Positions 1 through 15,189 are shown, counted from the first letter of the stretch. The stretch: DNA of 64,000 nt from Anoplopoma fimbria (GCF_027596085.1 NC_072465.1:8164102-8228101); one strand, 5' to 3'. The notes: generated by a model not told the origin, from the letters alone. Program-made: numbers and translations.

Positions 1-834
1 CATTCTTGCATGCCCGCTCTGATTTATAAAGCTGTTTGTTGAATCACAGCGTACACATCCTCTAGATTACAAAAAAATACAAACCTTGGTGAAAAGGGCA
101 ACACAACCGAAAGATTCTCCAAAGAACAACAAACATGACATCTATGCCTCAAAGAGTAAGAAGTTATTTCCCTTAAGTCACTGGGAAACAGGGATGATTT
201 CCATTTCAATTGCAAGGTTCAATTTGGGATAACTCATGCATACTGAGGTAAGGCCAACAAAGACCGTAGGAATAAAAGTGACAAATGTAGAGAATGGAAC
301 AGAGGAGCGCGGTATCGTTGGCTTTGTATCTCATGAAGGGTATTGTGCGTGGTCGCCTGGATAAGGTTGCAAGGGGACCCCTGGGACATGGAAGTGAAGG
401 GCAGCAAGGATGGAGGAGGACACATGTGACAGGAAGGGGACACAGAGGACGTACCGGGACAGAAGTGAAAACACGCTCCGTACCGTGATGCTGTGATGCT
501 GGTACTATTTGGCAGCTCGTTGGACGGAATGGTCCATCACGGTGTCCCACAGCCCCAAATTGCTTGTTTTGTCCAAAAAGCAGTCCGAAACCAAAACCAA
601 TCGTATAAAACAGAGCAGCAATTGATTCTCAAAATTCTTTGATTGACTTCCGCTCTAAAACTGTCACATTCTTAATCGTTAGTAAGATATTTCCTTTCCT
701 TTAATTATTTGTTGACTGTGTTTTATCCATTCGTAGGTCTTTAAAGACTGCTTTGTCTTCTGTATGTATTTAAGAAACTTGGCCTCTTTTTTGAAATAGA
801 GAAAAAGGATGATATAGGAAATAAACTACATCCA

Positions 835-1035
835 CATTAGCTTTAAGCTAAACAATAACAGTGCTAATATGCTAATGCAAATATAATGTATACCATGTTC
901 ACCACTAGAACTAAACACTAGTGGTGATCCGAAACATTCCTCTCCAACTCAATACGGAAGCCGTGCTGTAAATAGCACCAAATTTCAGGGCAATCCAACC
1001 AACAGTATTTTCATCCCCAAAATATCGACCCCAAA
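835..1035. repeat. Degenerate dispersed fish repeat
   Basis: The segment starts with GCTAA-rich words and contains ACCAAATTTCAGGGCAATCC followed by an AACAGTATTTT block. I recall this wording from a common teleost interspersed repeat whose usual form has ACCAAATTTCATGGCAATCC. No terminal repeats are visible and the family was not named. Boundaries are approximate. Confidence 0.35.
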
Positions 1036-3991
1036 AAGGTTGTTAAAGGAAAATTTGTTAGTAGGTGTTATCATCTTGGGACTATGAATATGACTAAATT
1101 CACATGTGTTTTCACATGTGCTGCTATGCCATGCCACAATATCTGCTGTAAAAACGGTCCATAAAAGTCAGGCATCTCAATTCGCCATTCACACGGCACC
1201 ATACATTTGTTTTGCATATCCAGACATTTTTTTTCAAGAATGTGATGTGGTACCTTACAAATGTGTCCTTGATCATCTTTACGGGATAATGTGGCAGTCT
1301 GTCCAGACGAAGGTGAGCAATATGTGTCAGTATGTCAGGGTCTGCAGTGAGGGCAGCAGCTCTCTTCGTCCAGAGGCTTCCCCGGGGACCTCATTACACG
1401 GCGTTGGGCTCCGTTGGGTGCTGTAAGTGCACCGCTGGGAGCCCCGAGCCACTGCAGCTCCACGTGTGTTGAGTTGGTTGCGAACATGCGAGCCCGGGTG
1501 TCTGCTCTGCATGTTAAGAGCCTGTTTACTGGCCCAGCGAGGAACTGGAGTCAAGCACAGCACTATCCTCCAAACGGAGGATTAGAGAGCAGATCAAGCT
1601 TGATTAGAATCATGAAACACAGAGGACGTGCTGCTGAGTGGTCAATTTGCTAAGTGGGCTAACACACGACTATAATCCCTTTTTTGTTTTCTGTCGCAGC
1701 TGTTGAATTCGCCAAATTGTCACTTAGGTTTCGAACATTGCTGGAGAATGTGTGGACAAACAAATGACTTCATCTTTTCATCCTAATGGGGCTACAATAT
1801 TTTAAAGACCTTTATTCACAATATAAATATCTGAAAAGAGCCTGAGTGGTCCTCAAGCAATGCTCTGGTTTTGGCCATTCGGTACCCCATTGTAGTATTT
1901 TGCTGCAGGACATAATGGCCATTTTTGTGTGTCCCAACTTGATTCATTTCCTCATAACTACAATTTTCAGTTGTTTTTATTCTTGTGATAGTTAGTTGTT
2001 AGTCTTTGCAGTGGTCCTTTAGGGCCCTCTACAAAGAGCCAGAACTCAGCATGTCTATTTCTTAATTTACTCACCCCCACCCAGATCCAACAAATGTTGA
2101 GTGAAAGAATCTTGCCAAGCTGGTACGAATCCAAAATGAATTCATCAGCTTGGGGGGAGCCCCACTCTGCATGTTTTTTATTTTTATTTTTTACAAGTGT
2201 GACCCGCAGACCACCAGCTATGAACCACAGACCTTCTTGACCTCATTATTTTTACGGCTCCAGATTTTCTTTTTTAGGGAGGGTAGAAACCAAGAATTCT
2301 TGCAGAGCATGTTTTAATGGGCTCGTATCACTTTGCAAACGGTCTCACCTTGTAACATTTTCTTTTGCGGTGTACAGTGGAGTTCTAATGAACGTCGGGG
2401 GATGGTTATGCCGGCAAAATGAGACCAGTCACAGGCTCTCATTCTGGTTAGGTAGAGCTGTTATGATGTTGAGGCTTACAGAAAATAGCCGGGTGATAAA
2501 TTATTGAGCATTTTAGTCACAAACTGACTCATTTGGAATGCTCAAGAGGGAAGTGGTAGAGGTAAACAGTGTTTAATTGCATTAGCTAATCAGTGTAATG
2601 CAGCCATTCCTGAACACAACTACTAGAGTAAGGCTAATTCTGAGTCTAGTGCTCATTATGAATCGCGACCGCTATAATTGGAATTATTTTCAATTCAGAA
2701 AATAACAAGCAAACACTGTAACGTAGCAGCGCTGAAGTCCTCTTTCAATGATGGGATAGCGTAATGGTAGATTACTGATATGCCTTTGTTTGTTTGAGCC
2801 TCGCTTCTCTTTTTTAGTATAGTAGAAAAAAAGAAAACAATAGGAAAATTGTTTCACTGACCCAAAGCCTTTTCTACAAGTCTATTAAGATTATTCTTTA
2901 AAATAGCATCCATGCCTCGTTATTTAAAGAAAAACAGCTGCAGGGTCTTTCTATCTGCTATGATCCCAAGAGTGAGAAAAACATTGTATTTTTGTGTGTG
3001 TTGTATGAACTATGTGTTTCTCTAGAGTCTCTATGTCTGTAAATAAACTAGTACAGTAGATTTAACAAAATGCACGACGTAAGGAGAAAATCTCTCAACA
3101 GGAGGGGTAAAAATGATGATGACATTGTTCCGTTGCAGAGACAATACGTGATTAACTGCCAAATGCTAATTTAAAATGTTGGAGAATTGCAGATATGTTG
3201 GGGGAAAGAAACGTGTTTGTTTCAGATTAATCCTGTTGATATTAAGAGGAGCAAATACTTTATAGATAACAAAATATATATAGGACCTTGCAGCTCAGTA
3301 ATACATTCATTAATGTAGAATCCTCTTATCTGGGGTTGTGTTACTCGTCCTTACAAATTGTTTTAGGCAGATTTTACAAGTTATTTTATGCTTAAGAAAA
3401 GGACTAACAGATTTTTTCCCTCTGCAGATCTGATACAATAGTCCTCTGGTTCTTTTGGGTTCACTACACTCTGCAGTATTCAGGCCCTGGCAAGAATCCA
3501 GATCGGTCCAAGCCAGAATTTTTTAGCTCTATCAAAATTCTCAAGCGTGTGCATGAACAAACCCAACACCATTTCAGTGTGGGAGCTTTGCCAATTTGAA
3601 ATGGCTTAGAGGCTTGAAGCGATGGCTTTGAGAAACAAAAACAGATCAATAGAGGTGATCCGAGAGAAATCCTACTTTGATATCCCGTGCTTCAGCCTGG
3701 AAATGCCCCCATCCGTCTCCATGTGACATGCAACACAGGCTTTTTTTGTTGTCTGGATGGATCCTCACTGCTCAGTGACTTTACTGCTGACCCTTCCGGT
3801 TTCCGGCGGTGTGTCACAATGCCTGTAGGCCTTGTGTCATTTTCCCAGCAAAGGACGTCAGGGCGGTCCTCTGCTGTATGATTCAACTTCAACGCCGCAA
3901 CTCCTTGGGACACGGCTCTGTAGGCAGCGCGTTGTCTTAAACATTGACATTTGCATTTAAATTGACTTCAGGCTGCCGTGATTTATTTCCT

Positions 3992-4009
3992 AGAGAGAGA
4001 GAGAGAGAG
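3992..4009. repeat. (AG)9 microsatellite
   Basis: Uninterrupted AG dinucleotide run read directly from the sequence; no gene nearby. Confidence 0.9.
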
Positions 4010-5711
4010 TGACAGAGTTTTGTCGAAGGCTTTGCCTCTAATTCTCTTGCATCTGCCACAAGTATGATAACAGGAGAGCGGTTATTACTCAGTGAAATTG
4101 TAGTCTAACTTTGTGTCGTACTGCGCTGTAGCCACACACCGGCCACAGACCCCACGTGTGTCTCACAAATTCTCTCAAAAACTGAAGATTAAATTGCAGT
4201 CAGTCATGTGTGGCGGCTTTTCTTGTGAATTAATGGGAGTTAGGAAAATAAAGTTTCTTCGCATTGGAGAGAATGTGCAGAATGGTGTTCCTATGAACTT
4301 TGTTTAACACTAACAATGAAAAACCAAGGTAAAGACACACACTACATCAGAGCTCTGCCACTATACCGCACAGGGCTCCTTTGACATTACATTGCATATT
4401 GAATTACAATGCAGACAGATTTTTACGTGTAGTCCTAGAATGGGCCTCAATATCCCCTGTGGCTCCCGTGTCACCAAAATGGGAATAACACCTGTTTTAC
4501 GTATGTTTTCACTTGAGAAATACACATATTAATCCGGAGCTTTCAAGTCTTGTTGATGTCACTCCTGTGATTTATCCACCTTGCCAAAAATAGTCAAACA
4601 AGAGACTGCCAGCTCCACAGGGGTCATGACAATACCGGGAGGGGGGTTGGTGTGGTGCTCATGGGATGACAGTTTGACACAGGATGTTTGCAGAGATCAC
4701 CCCAGAAAGCACGTATAATTGACACCATTAGCCTTGAGGTCTGTCAGTTACCTGACAGCTGATGAATTCACGGGTGCCTCCTCTCCGCCACAGATAACAA
4801 ATTCATACCTCCCATTTTTTAAACCGTTTTACACCTCAGTAATCCCTTTTTCTAACAACCACTTGGCCCAGCTGGGGCACAGTTTGCACCCTGTGTCATG
4901 GATTTGTGATTATCCCTTTTTTTCAGAGTGTGAAGTGGGGTGAAGCACTGGCCAACATGCCGTCGCGAAGGGTCTGTCGATGTGTCTGATTCCCCCCATC
5001 CCCCCAGGGTGCGTGTTCTTGTCTTCTTGTTAAACTGGTGCTGCGTAGGCCCCTCGGCTCTGCGGTGTGGTTTAACTCACCTGCTGTCGAAACATTTGGA
5101 TCATGTCCCCGAGCGGCGAGAGCACTCCCCGGTTCCCCATTCGCAGCCGAAACCAGAGTTACAGATGGCTTCGCTTCCTCCTGTGGTTCAGTGGAAGAGG
5201 TGTGGAGAGTTTGAAGGTTATGGGCAGGTCTTTCCTCCCTTGTTCCGCTTCGAATTTCATTACCAACACACAGAGGCCCGGTTAATACTTAAGCCCCCTT
5301 TCTTTTTTTTTAATTCACCACCTGCAGTGTGATGGGATTTTAGCCGGGGTCGAAAGTGTGCCAGAAGCACAGCTATTAACCCTGTGCATTGTGCCTCTCT
5401 GTGAAGGCCAGTCCTCTGGCAGACACTTCCCCTCTTTATAAAAGAACAGACAGCATTCCTTCCAGTGAGCGCGGACATACTTTGCTGCCTCTCAAAGAAG
5501 CTTCATGCAGATTTCTGCACAACAGTGGACGCTCTTTTCTTCCCATTTACGCAACCCTCATTTTTCAACCCTGTTTAGACCAAAGCTGCTACTCTTTTTG
5601 GTTGGTTTCAGCCACCTCAGTCATAAAGTAGGCGACATCCTGCCTCTCATTCGCTACACGACCAGAGTGTAAAGAACTATTCAAGTAGAGTGAAAAACAT
5701 TGAGTGTTCTC

Positions 5712-5713
<2 letters not shown>

Positions 5714-5784
<71 letters not shown>
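5714..5784. repeat. (GT)n microsatellite, about 35 units
   Basis: A pure GT run of about 71 bases. Read in other frames it gives His-Thr or Cys-Val open frames that are artefacts of the repeat. Confidence 0.97.
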
Positions 5785-5786
<2 letters not shown>

Positions 5787-6358
5787 AGTGTGTCTTAACT
5801 TCACAAAGAGAGACTGATGCTCAGTTTGTAAGTTGACAGAGGCAAGTTAGCAGAGGAGAGGAGAGGAGGGTTCTTTACAGCAATCACAGCAGTGGACTTT
5901 TGATCTGCTGCTTTGAGGAAATGTAAAGTACTTGAGGGATGCTGCAGGGACAGAAATCTCTACTAATCGGATATTATTCAAATATGTTGCTTGAAAATGT
6001 TAAAATCATTTCACTATATTAATCTCTATTTGATACACATTGATTGATTGGCCAGTGGTGAAGGTACAGTGGAAACCGCTTATAGTAACCTCGGTTACAT
6101 TGATCAACCTTATTAGTTATATGGATCAAAAGGCTTGGGACAGAATCAATCTTACACAGATGCTGTTTGAATAGTTCATAGTCCGCTTACAGTGCTTATT
6201 TTGGGTCTTTTAATACATGCGACATATGGAAAACATTTTAAAATTACATTAGGCTAATCTTAATTCAATTTCTGTTTTGTTTTATACCTATCTGGCTGGC
6301 TAGAAGTATTTTTGGCCAAGTTATTACTTCCAGTAAAGCAACATCAATAAAGCTGTTG

Positions 6359-6515
6359 CTCAGGTGCTAGAGGGGGTTGTCCTTCAACCACAAGGTTGGC
6401 AGTTGAATTCCTCGCTCCTACCGTCATGTTGTCGTTGAGCGATGCATCGAAGCAGGGCACCTCACAGCAGCCTAAATGATTAGGATGGGATAAATGCAGA
6501 GGTCAAATTTCACCT
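6359..6515 (+). mobile_element. Degenerate tRNA-derived SINE
   Basis: The segment has a decayed RNA polymerase III box B-like word (GGCAGTTGAATTCC) about 40 bases from its left end. It ends with GGGATAAATGCAGAGGTCAAA, one base shorter in its conserved core than I can align with certainty, a word I know from the 3' body of common teleost tRNA SINEs. Box A is decayed beyond recognition and no target duplication was seen. Boundaries are approximate. Confidence 0.5.
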
Positions 6516-9500
6516 GCATGTTCAGAAGTTTAGAGAAACGGAATGCCTACGTGGAAAAGCATGGGGAATACCCGCCCATATGTTTGACTGATAATGCCCG
6601 ATCACCTAATGCCCCCAAATTGAAACTATTCCAATCCTCTGACCCGCTCTACACTCTGCAGACAGTTCCCGTCTGCCTCCATGCCAATTATGCCTTTGAA
6701 TTGGCAGCGAGCCGGTAAATAGCGAAGCTGTCTGTTTCTGCATGAGATCAATTTGACCCATAAAGACGTGATCATTATAAGCTTTTTTCTACTGTATTCA
6801 CGTCCCCAGTGCTATTATGACGGGCCTAATAGTTCACGTTAGTTACTAATTATGAACCACAGATACAAACATACTTAGGATACGGTATTGGGAATACCTC
6901 GATCTAAGGTTGACCCAACCCACGTGCCCCCAGTGCAACCGCCCTGCCTGCACTGTCTGTATTTATGCTCCTGACTGGCTGGTTTTGGAGCTGTAATCTA
7001 AATTCTCTTCATGGTTTTCTAACCCAGATGGTAGAACAGCTGTGATTGAAAGAATTAGTGAAAAAAGATAGAATAATCTACTCGCTCTGGACCCTCCTAC
7101 ATAACTCGCATGTTTACATAGAGATGGGAAAATACCCTGAATATGTGGTGCTTTAGAGTGATGGATATTCAAACCTCCGTATAGAGACTTTCATTCACAT
7201 TGTATGCGTCTGGAGGAGCATACCGTTGCTGGGAGTGTGCTTATTGCCAGTGGAGTCATGTCTGTCCGTCTATTTTTCTGTGAATTGTGAAATGGGAGCC
7301 AGTACTGACAAAGCCGACCATAAGCATCTCTCCAGGTGGGAGATCCCATTATAATGCTCAGCCTGAAAAAGACCCCACGCTGGCTCCAACAGGAACCAGA
7401 GGGGATTTGTTTTTGCTCAATATGTGGTGAAAACGGTATCAAAATGGCTTTTCTTTCCCCCCACACAGTGTCTGATTTATAAGTCTGCATGTCTCCAGTT
7501 TCCTGCTGCGGGGGGGGGCATTAGACTGATGGCATAGCTTTGCTTCTCTGTCACTGTCAGTAAACAGTACCCAGTTAGAAGCCCTTGTGGACACTGCAGT
7601 CTGCTGCTTTGATTTTCTGAAAGTCAAGATGCTTTTTTCTTCGCACTGCTTATTTGTAGAACAAGGGGATATGAGGTGAGGACTTAAACAGTGTAAAACA
7701 TTCACATGAAAGAGTTAGAAAAAACAGGTTGATCAAAGCTGTATATGCTCATTACATCAAAGGAATATTGTTCTGAGGCATTTCGGTTCCTGTCTTGACC
7801 CAGTAAACGCAGCAAGGCTTCTATCTTCAGAGGAGCACGTTGGAGAATCCTTTACCGTCTGACCAGAGCTTACTTCGCTTCGGCGCCCGAAATGCAGAGC
7901 GCAGCAAGTCCACAGCCATCATCATTAGAGCCGTGCTGCTGTGGACACTAATGGCTGTCCCCGTTCTGCTGCCTCTGCACATTCGGAGGGCTCATCTGAT
8001 ACTCGGGGGTGGTGTGTGTGAACACGTGAATTAATTCAAGATAGATGAATTTTCACGGTTTCCTGTTCCCGCTTTATAGCAGGATGCAGGATGTTGAGAA
8101 CCTTTTGGAGAGCAGAACCACCGCGAGTGCCTTCGAGGTGACGTCCTCTTTTTAAACCACCCTCCAATGATGAAAGGAGGCTAATTGGGGAGTCTGTCCT
8201 CGTTTATCTTCATTTAAAGGCCTGGTAAAAGATGGCGTTTGTTTACTCGTTACAATAAAGAGAAAGGGGGTCGGGGAGGAGAGGCAAACAGTGGTGGCAG
8301 TGTTAAACTGGGGGATGGGCCTGGTTAAATTGATGTGCTGTAGATGGGCAATCCCTGGCCTCCTTATTGCGCTTTAAGTTATATCAAATAGCCATATAAG
8401 CACCTTTTAAAATGGAAAATATCCCAGCATCAAAAGACGGGGGCAGTGAATGATTTATCGCTTCTATTTATAAGAAAGTGTTAAATCCAATATTTGAAAA
8501 TCAATAGAGGGTCAGGACAAGGCACATTCATCAAGTTTGTTTATTTCTTCAGTCACGCTGAAAAGCTTTACATGGCCATCTTTTTCCAATTACATGCAAA
8601 GGCGGACATACTCTAACCCCCTTTCTCTTGTGACTGTAGTGGCCGTATAGATTTTCAGCCATCCAAATGAACTCTTTACTGAAGGGCCTGCAGTCATTGT
8701 GGGTAGCCTTCCCCCTGGTTTTGGGCACAATCATTACCGCATCCAAATGTACACTTTATGAATCAATAGGCTTTCACAGTAATTTAACCCTGCGTGCCCC
8801 AGAGAGCTTGCTGTAAATTCACTGTGTATCATACTGTGGGTGGAATTAGATCAGTGTGGTTGCCAGTTGTCCTTTGCCACTGAACAAGCCAGAGTTAGTT
8901 GATGTCAAAACAGAAACTGTATGTTCTGTTGTGGCCTCGTATTTAATTTTTTTTCTAAGACACTTATAGGGTTAAACAAATAGGAAAGTAGAAAGGATGT
9001 ACTTGGTTTTCTACTTGGTTTGGTAAGATCTATCAAAGTTTCGCCCCAGATAGTGCATGCTGTATATTTGACTGCTGAATCCAATGTGATCCTGGCAAAT
9101 AGTCATTGATGATGATTAGCCCAATGGCTGGGCTCTATCCTACCTGATGCCGATCAATACTCATAGTGCAGGAGATCAATCCCCCATTTGGAGTGGAGGC
9201 GGGGGATCCCCAGTGCTGATTTTTTTTTAATTTGGAGCCGGACCAAAACTGGACGTCCAGGAGCCAGTGCAGATAAAGAAATATTCTATTGGAAATATAT
9301 GAGCTCATATTTCTTCAGTTTTAATTATCAAAGAGAGGTGATAAAAAAGGCAGGGTATTTCACAGCTAAATAATTAACTCACTCTTCACATTCTCATCTG
9401 TAATTATGCTGCTCACATGTATGGTGATACCAATCTGTCTTTGTTAAGCCAAATGCTGCCAATGATATCAGCCCGCTGCCGTATCAGCCTGACTCTAATT

Positions 9501-12500
9501 TTTGGTTTTAATCTCATTACCTTTGACTCCTGACCAATAATAGTAATTCCATCAGTTTTATGGAAATGGCAAAACCAACATCACATAATTGGCTACAGTC
9601 ACTTTTCCAAGCTAGTTAAATTGTGCTTTAATCTCCTTAAATGTCCTTGGACAAACGTGTCCTCCTGATAGTGTTGCTGTTTACAAATGCAGCCTCAGAA
9701 ACGGTTGCCAAGATACAGATTAGATGTGTTTTTTGGACATGCTCTGAATTTTTATAAGGGTATTGAAACAAACATAGAAGGTTGTTCCACAGGACACAGT
9801 CTTTATCCCTTTATGACACTTAATAAAAAGCCTTCCTTACCCTCCTGCTATCTAGTCACTAGAATTTATTTTACCTATCAGTAATGATAATAAGTAATTA
9901 GAGGTTACTAGGAAGTTTTTTTTTATTGTAAAACAAAAACATATCACAGATTTCATCACACACAACAATTCTCCTAAACTACATGTATTGATGTGGGTTT
10001 ACCAATGCTTGTTAGAGTTACAGTTTCTAGTTCACTTGCATTTTGATCAATTGTGTTCTTGAATAACCTCATTTTGGATCAGCAGCAGAGCACTCACGCA
10101 CTGCAGACAACTGGTGATAGAGAATCAAAGCCGCCTATTGTGTGCACATGTTGCTAAGATGCAGTGTACAAACCATTGTTCATCATTAGGCAGGACTGAG
10201 GAATATGCATTATGGATGATGTAGTCATTCTAAATGTAACACAAAAACTGTTAGAGGCTTTGAGATGAAAGCCAGAATGGATGCCAGGCAGTGAAGAGCC
10301 CGCCTCGGACTGACCACAGAACCTGCTGCGACCGCAGCGGGAGATCGAATCAGAGATCAATCAAAACCTTCGTTAATGAAGCCAACCATCCACTTGCTTC
10401 CAGCTTCTTAAAAAGCAACAAGGTGGAATCCATTAAGCACTTCTGTCTTCATGACACGTTACATCTGGAAATGTGGAGAAAGAAGATAAAAGATATATTT
10501 TAATTTGGGTATGTGGTCGATTTTGTACTCTTGACACAGTTAGAAAAGGTCATAAATGAAGCACAGTCTGCTCCATATTGACTTGTTCTGTTTGATCTAA
10601 ACCCCTATTCAGTCACACAGTAACCTTTTAGTGGGGCAAACAATATTCGGCATGCTGCATTTGTATCTGTAGTCCATGTTTTAAACTTTGACAGGCAGCA
10701 AAAACACTTAAATGTTTCTTGAAACTATGCAAAGATGTTTAAAACTTAGGAAAAGGGTGAATTTTTGTGCTATCAATTTTTGCATTATTAATCTATATGT
10801 CTACACGCAAATAAAGATGAAAACAAAAACTCAAAATGTTTCCTTGGAAAATCTGCTTCCGAATGTTCTCTCCATGCTGCCCCAAACTTCAATATGTCCA
10901 AAACAGAGCAATTCCTAAACCTCCCTTTAATAGAGTCTTTCAGGGAGGCACAGGAAGAGGAACAAATGGCTCTATTCAGTAGCGTCCAAAATGCTAATGC
11001 CTTCGGCTCTTAACACGTTTATAAGGGTTCCCATGTCACGACATGGCATGGTCCACCCTAATGGGGGCTATGGCTGGGGGGACCGCATGAAAAACCCAGA
11101 CACATAACAGAACATGAGAAATATGACAACAAGACTGCTGGTTTCCCGGGGAACGGGTCTTCTGAATCCCCTATTTTCCTTCTGGACGATGCACACAAGC
11201 ATGTTATGTCACAACATTTCTTCTTCTACTTTTATTCACAATAGTCACTGAAGCCTCTGTTTGGAGCCGAACATGGACCCTGACATTTCAAATATCTTTA
11301 GAAGTAACAGGCACTGTGTGGTTTTGTTACTGCAACAGCCCACACATCAGTGTAGTCATAGATTGTGTGGACTTTATAAAAAAAAGAGAGGCAATGAAGT
11401 GACCTGTCATTGGAACGGTTGGCCATTCCAGTGGGTAATATTGAATTCCGGTAACTATGTGCTCCCATATGTAAATGATGGCAACACAAGGCTCTGTATT
11501 GGAGAAACTTTCTGCAAGCAAATAAATGAAGGGCAGGCAGGGCTTAGTGATTGCTTGGGAAAGTAATTACTCCTTATCTGTATGGGTGCTGGAGGGAGGG
11601 CTGCCTGCAGAGCCAGGCTCCAGCCTCTGGGCCCCTTTGGATTGATATTGTGTCAACTGCTCAAAATATATTTCTTCAGTGACATTCTGCTCAACCTGTG
11701 GAACAGGTTTCGATGTTGTATTGACCAGTCTGAGTGATTGGACAACAGAGTACGTCTAACTTTTCTCCTAACTCCTAATTCCATTTCCAATACGTAATTT
11801 CATGATCCAAAGCATACCGTTGTTTCAAACAGACTAAGTGTTGACGAGAGAAACGTTGGATTGACATTATTGAACTATTCAGAGGGTGAGATAAAATCTC
11901 TTAAGACTACACTCTCAACAGTATTATTGATAGAAAGTACTTGAAAACATTAGTGTAAATGGACTGTGCAAGGCTTGGACAACATATTGACAAGCTGCTG
12001 TCAATGCTACTTTTTAACAGGAGTGAATAACTTTGTGGGATTGCTTTTTCCATGTCTTTCCCCCGAGCAATATCACTGTTGGAGCATTTAAGCAGGTCAA
12101 ACACCTTAATTACACATAGCAGTCAGCAGTTGTGCTCAGGTGCGTCATCTTCTGTGTGTTCACTATCGTTTACATTCATTCAGTCACGGCTGGCTGCCTA
12201 CTCTCTGTCTGCTGCCACATTAATCCCTGGCCTCATGTTGCTTTACATAAAAATGAATACAGTCACAGGAAGGTCAATCTCGGAGGATGATTGAGGATGA
12301 TTTAGCCTCTATGGGCGACGACCAATATTTTTTTAGCCAGCGGATTTTCACCGGTTATTGTTTACAGTCCGATTAGAAACTTGAGATGTGAGAATGGAGT
12401 TGGAGTTAAACAGATATATAAATGCAGATAAATCAAAACAAAAAGCAAATATATTGCGTCAGACTTTAGGCGATGGGTTCTGAGATCGTATTTTTGCCAA

Positions 12501-15074
12501 AACCACAGCTTCTTTTGCTCTCCACACGGACTGTTTACTGGCATGCAACCAAGGCCTGCTCAAACATGACTGGTCGTTACTCCTCGGACTACAAATGCAC
12601 TACAAACTGAATCCAAAATGCTTCCGATACCAAAATCTTCTTGCCTACAGATTATGCAATCAAGTGCAGATCTCTGTTTATAGAGATTACTGGTGTAACG
12701 ATTAAGCATTTGGGGGAAAATAGCAATGGTATTGAAAAGGTACTCAGTATCGGCAGAGATATTGTATTCGAAAAGATTCAGAATTGGATTGATACATCCT
12801 TATGTTTTATATAGTTTTTTATTCAACATTTTAAACATGTTTTTGAATACATTTAAAATAAATTCCAATAAGTGCCAGTATTATGGTATAATGCTAGTTT
12901 AACTTGCTGTGAGTCAATGGTCCACGTTCCCCACCATGTCTAAAGGCTGCAGTTCAAAAGAATCCTGTAGAACAGTTTGGTCAAATATTTAAGCATTATG
13001 TCATGAACAAATAGAGTGCCTTTGTGCCTCGACAAAAAGTCACTTACCGTTGCTTAGTGGATGCTGCATCCTTTCTGATGACCCACCTTTGTTGTCATTG
13101 TCCCGCAGTTCTTTTCTTATGTTATGCACTGCATCTTCATCGTGACATCATGGACATTGCTTTTAATCTGTTGACATGTGCATCAAAAGACATAATTAGA
13201 TTGAGGTTGCCAGCACTTTTAGCCTCTCTTGTGTTTGTTTGCCTTTGGACGGCCTGTCGCGGAGCTCACAATGCTGTGTGTTCAATCACCAGTTAACCTG
13301 ATTATTCTGCCACCGCATGGAGCCACAGGGAGGTCAGCCCTGGGCCCGGCTCGCCGATCGGTCAACCTGTTACCGGGATGTGGTCCAGACCACAAAGCAA
13401 ATCTATATTGCACCACTTATTGAAGTAGCATGCCCGACTGCAATACACCTTTCTTTTCCAAGCCTATAGATACAGATAGCATGCCGACAGTAATGATCTT
13501 CATCTCCATTTCCCTGCCTCACCCTGTGCTGTTGGAGATTCGATTTTACCGTTAAGTAAATTAGATTTCATCCCACTCAGTGCGGATGCCAAACCGCAGC
13601 ATGGCAGCCGCAGCACTTGAACATATACTCAGAACCTGAGGACGGCGGCCTCCTTTTGCCCTAACCACTCGACACCCCTTGAGACCTGAACCCTGCTCTT
13701 TGCTCATTTGAAATGTAGAGCTTTTTACCGCTGTTACCACTCGACCTCCCACTGCTTAAGCCCACATGCAGCAATGTAACATTGGAAGTTGTAAATGCAT
13801 ATTTTGCTCGGCTCCACCAGGGCTTTGAAGCGTGTTCTGTATGATAATGTTTCCTTTTTTATATTGAGGGGAAAAAAAATCTAAAATGTTCTTAGCTTTT
13901 TCCATTTTTTTTTCAATCAGGGAGTTTATCTGTGCATTAAATATAAAATGGGCAGTTGCTTCTCCTCTATGTGACTTTCAGCACAACAAACAGCAGATCT
14001 ACACCCACACACAGCAAACACAAAGCTATATTCTGTCTTCCGGCAGAGCTTTTGATGTTAGCCCGACAAAGGCACCAACTCCAAAAGACCCTTTTCACTG
14101 CGTTTTCCTAATGCCCCATGTGTCCTTTCAAGTTGTGAAAAGATAACTTTCTGGGTGTGCCTCGTGTTTCAGTCTGAAGCAGCCATTTGTTTCACTTGTT
14201 TGAGCATCCTTTCAAGTGGCGAGGGCTCTCAGAAACATTCTGTCATAATGGTTTGATGTTGGGTCGATATTTCTAAATACCAACATTATCCATGTGGGTA
14301 CATTTCCTCCTTTATGATTTGTTCCACAGTTCAGCACAGAAACAGTGAAATAATGATGGAAACTAGCCGTTTTTTTAACAATTAGCCATTCAATAGTACA
14401 CCCAGAGAGAACTGTATCTGTTTTGCCCAAGTCACCAGGTGCTGCCTCATGCTCATCCATACATGTCTCAGGTACCCTATGATTTATTAAGCTGAAGTGA
14501 ATAATTTATATTGACTATAAGCCACTACCACCCTGAGCCCAATGTTGCCCATGCTATTCCTTGGATTGTTATCCTGGAACATATGCGGCATAAAAATATA
14601 ACTAGACACCGATAAGCACAATCCATCAAACGGTGCCAGAAGGGATATTTGCATGGTAGTGCACTTCCCGATGTACTTTATAGAATTGTGCCTGTGGGCT
14701 ACCACACCTGATGTGTGCTAATTGGCCATCAGGAGAGTCTCTGAGAACAATAGGGCTACTGGTTTCCCACCACTGCATTCACGCTTCCCATGGTCAAAAA
14801 TGAAATACTACTAAGAAGGGCGTGGCACTGTTGCACGGCAGGTTATCCTAACTAGACGACTTTTAAAGCAAATACTGGAGAATCAAAGATTCCCCATTGT
14901 TGCTAAAGCAAAGTACCATCTAGACAATAAGGCCAACCCGCCAGCCCACACACCGTCACACACACACCCACACGCACACTGATGTAGACCTGCCAGTGTT
15001 CTTTTTATGTGCTCAGTGAATGGCCATGAGGATGAAAAGTTGTGCAGCCAGCCTATTGATGAGCATGTCTGTGC

Positions 15075-15084
15075 AAAAAAAAAA

Positions 15085-15150
<66 letters not shown>
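15075..15150. repeat. Poly-A followed by (CA)n microsatellite
   Basis: Fourteen A bases lead into about 31 CA units. An A-run followed by CA can mark an old retroposon tail, but I see no element body upstream. First of four long CA/GT arrays in less than 800 bases. Confidence 0.95.
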
Positions 15151-15152
<2 letters not shown>

Positions 15153-15189
15153 GAGGAAGCCTCGCCCTCAACACCACTAACCCTCTCCC

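Noticed and set aside
2750..2810. tRNA-like box A (TAGCGTAATGG) with a weak box B
   Set aside because: The cloverleaf could not be completed and box B departs from GGTTCGAnTCC at several places. At most a decayed SINE head.
12680..12800. Segment starting CTGGTGTAACGATTA, like a hAT-type repeat edge
   Set aside because: No matching inverted end was found, so an element could not be delimited.
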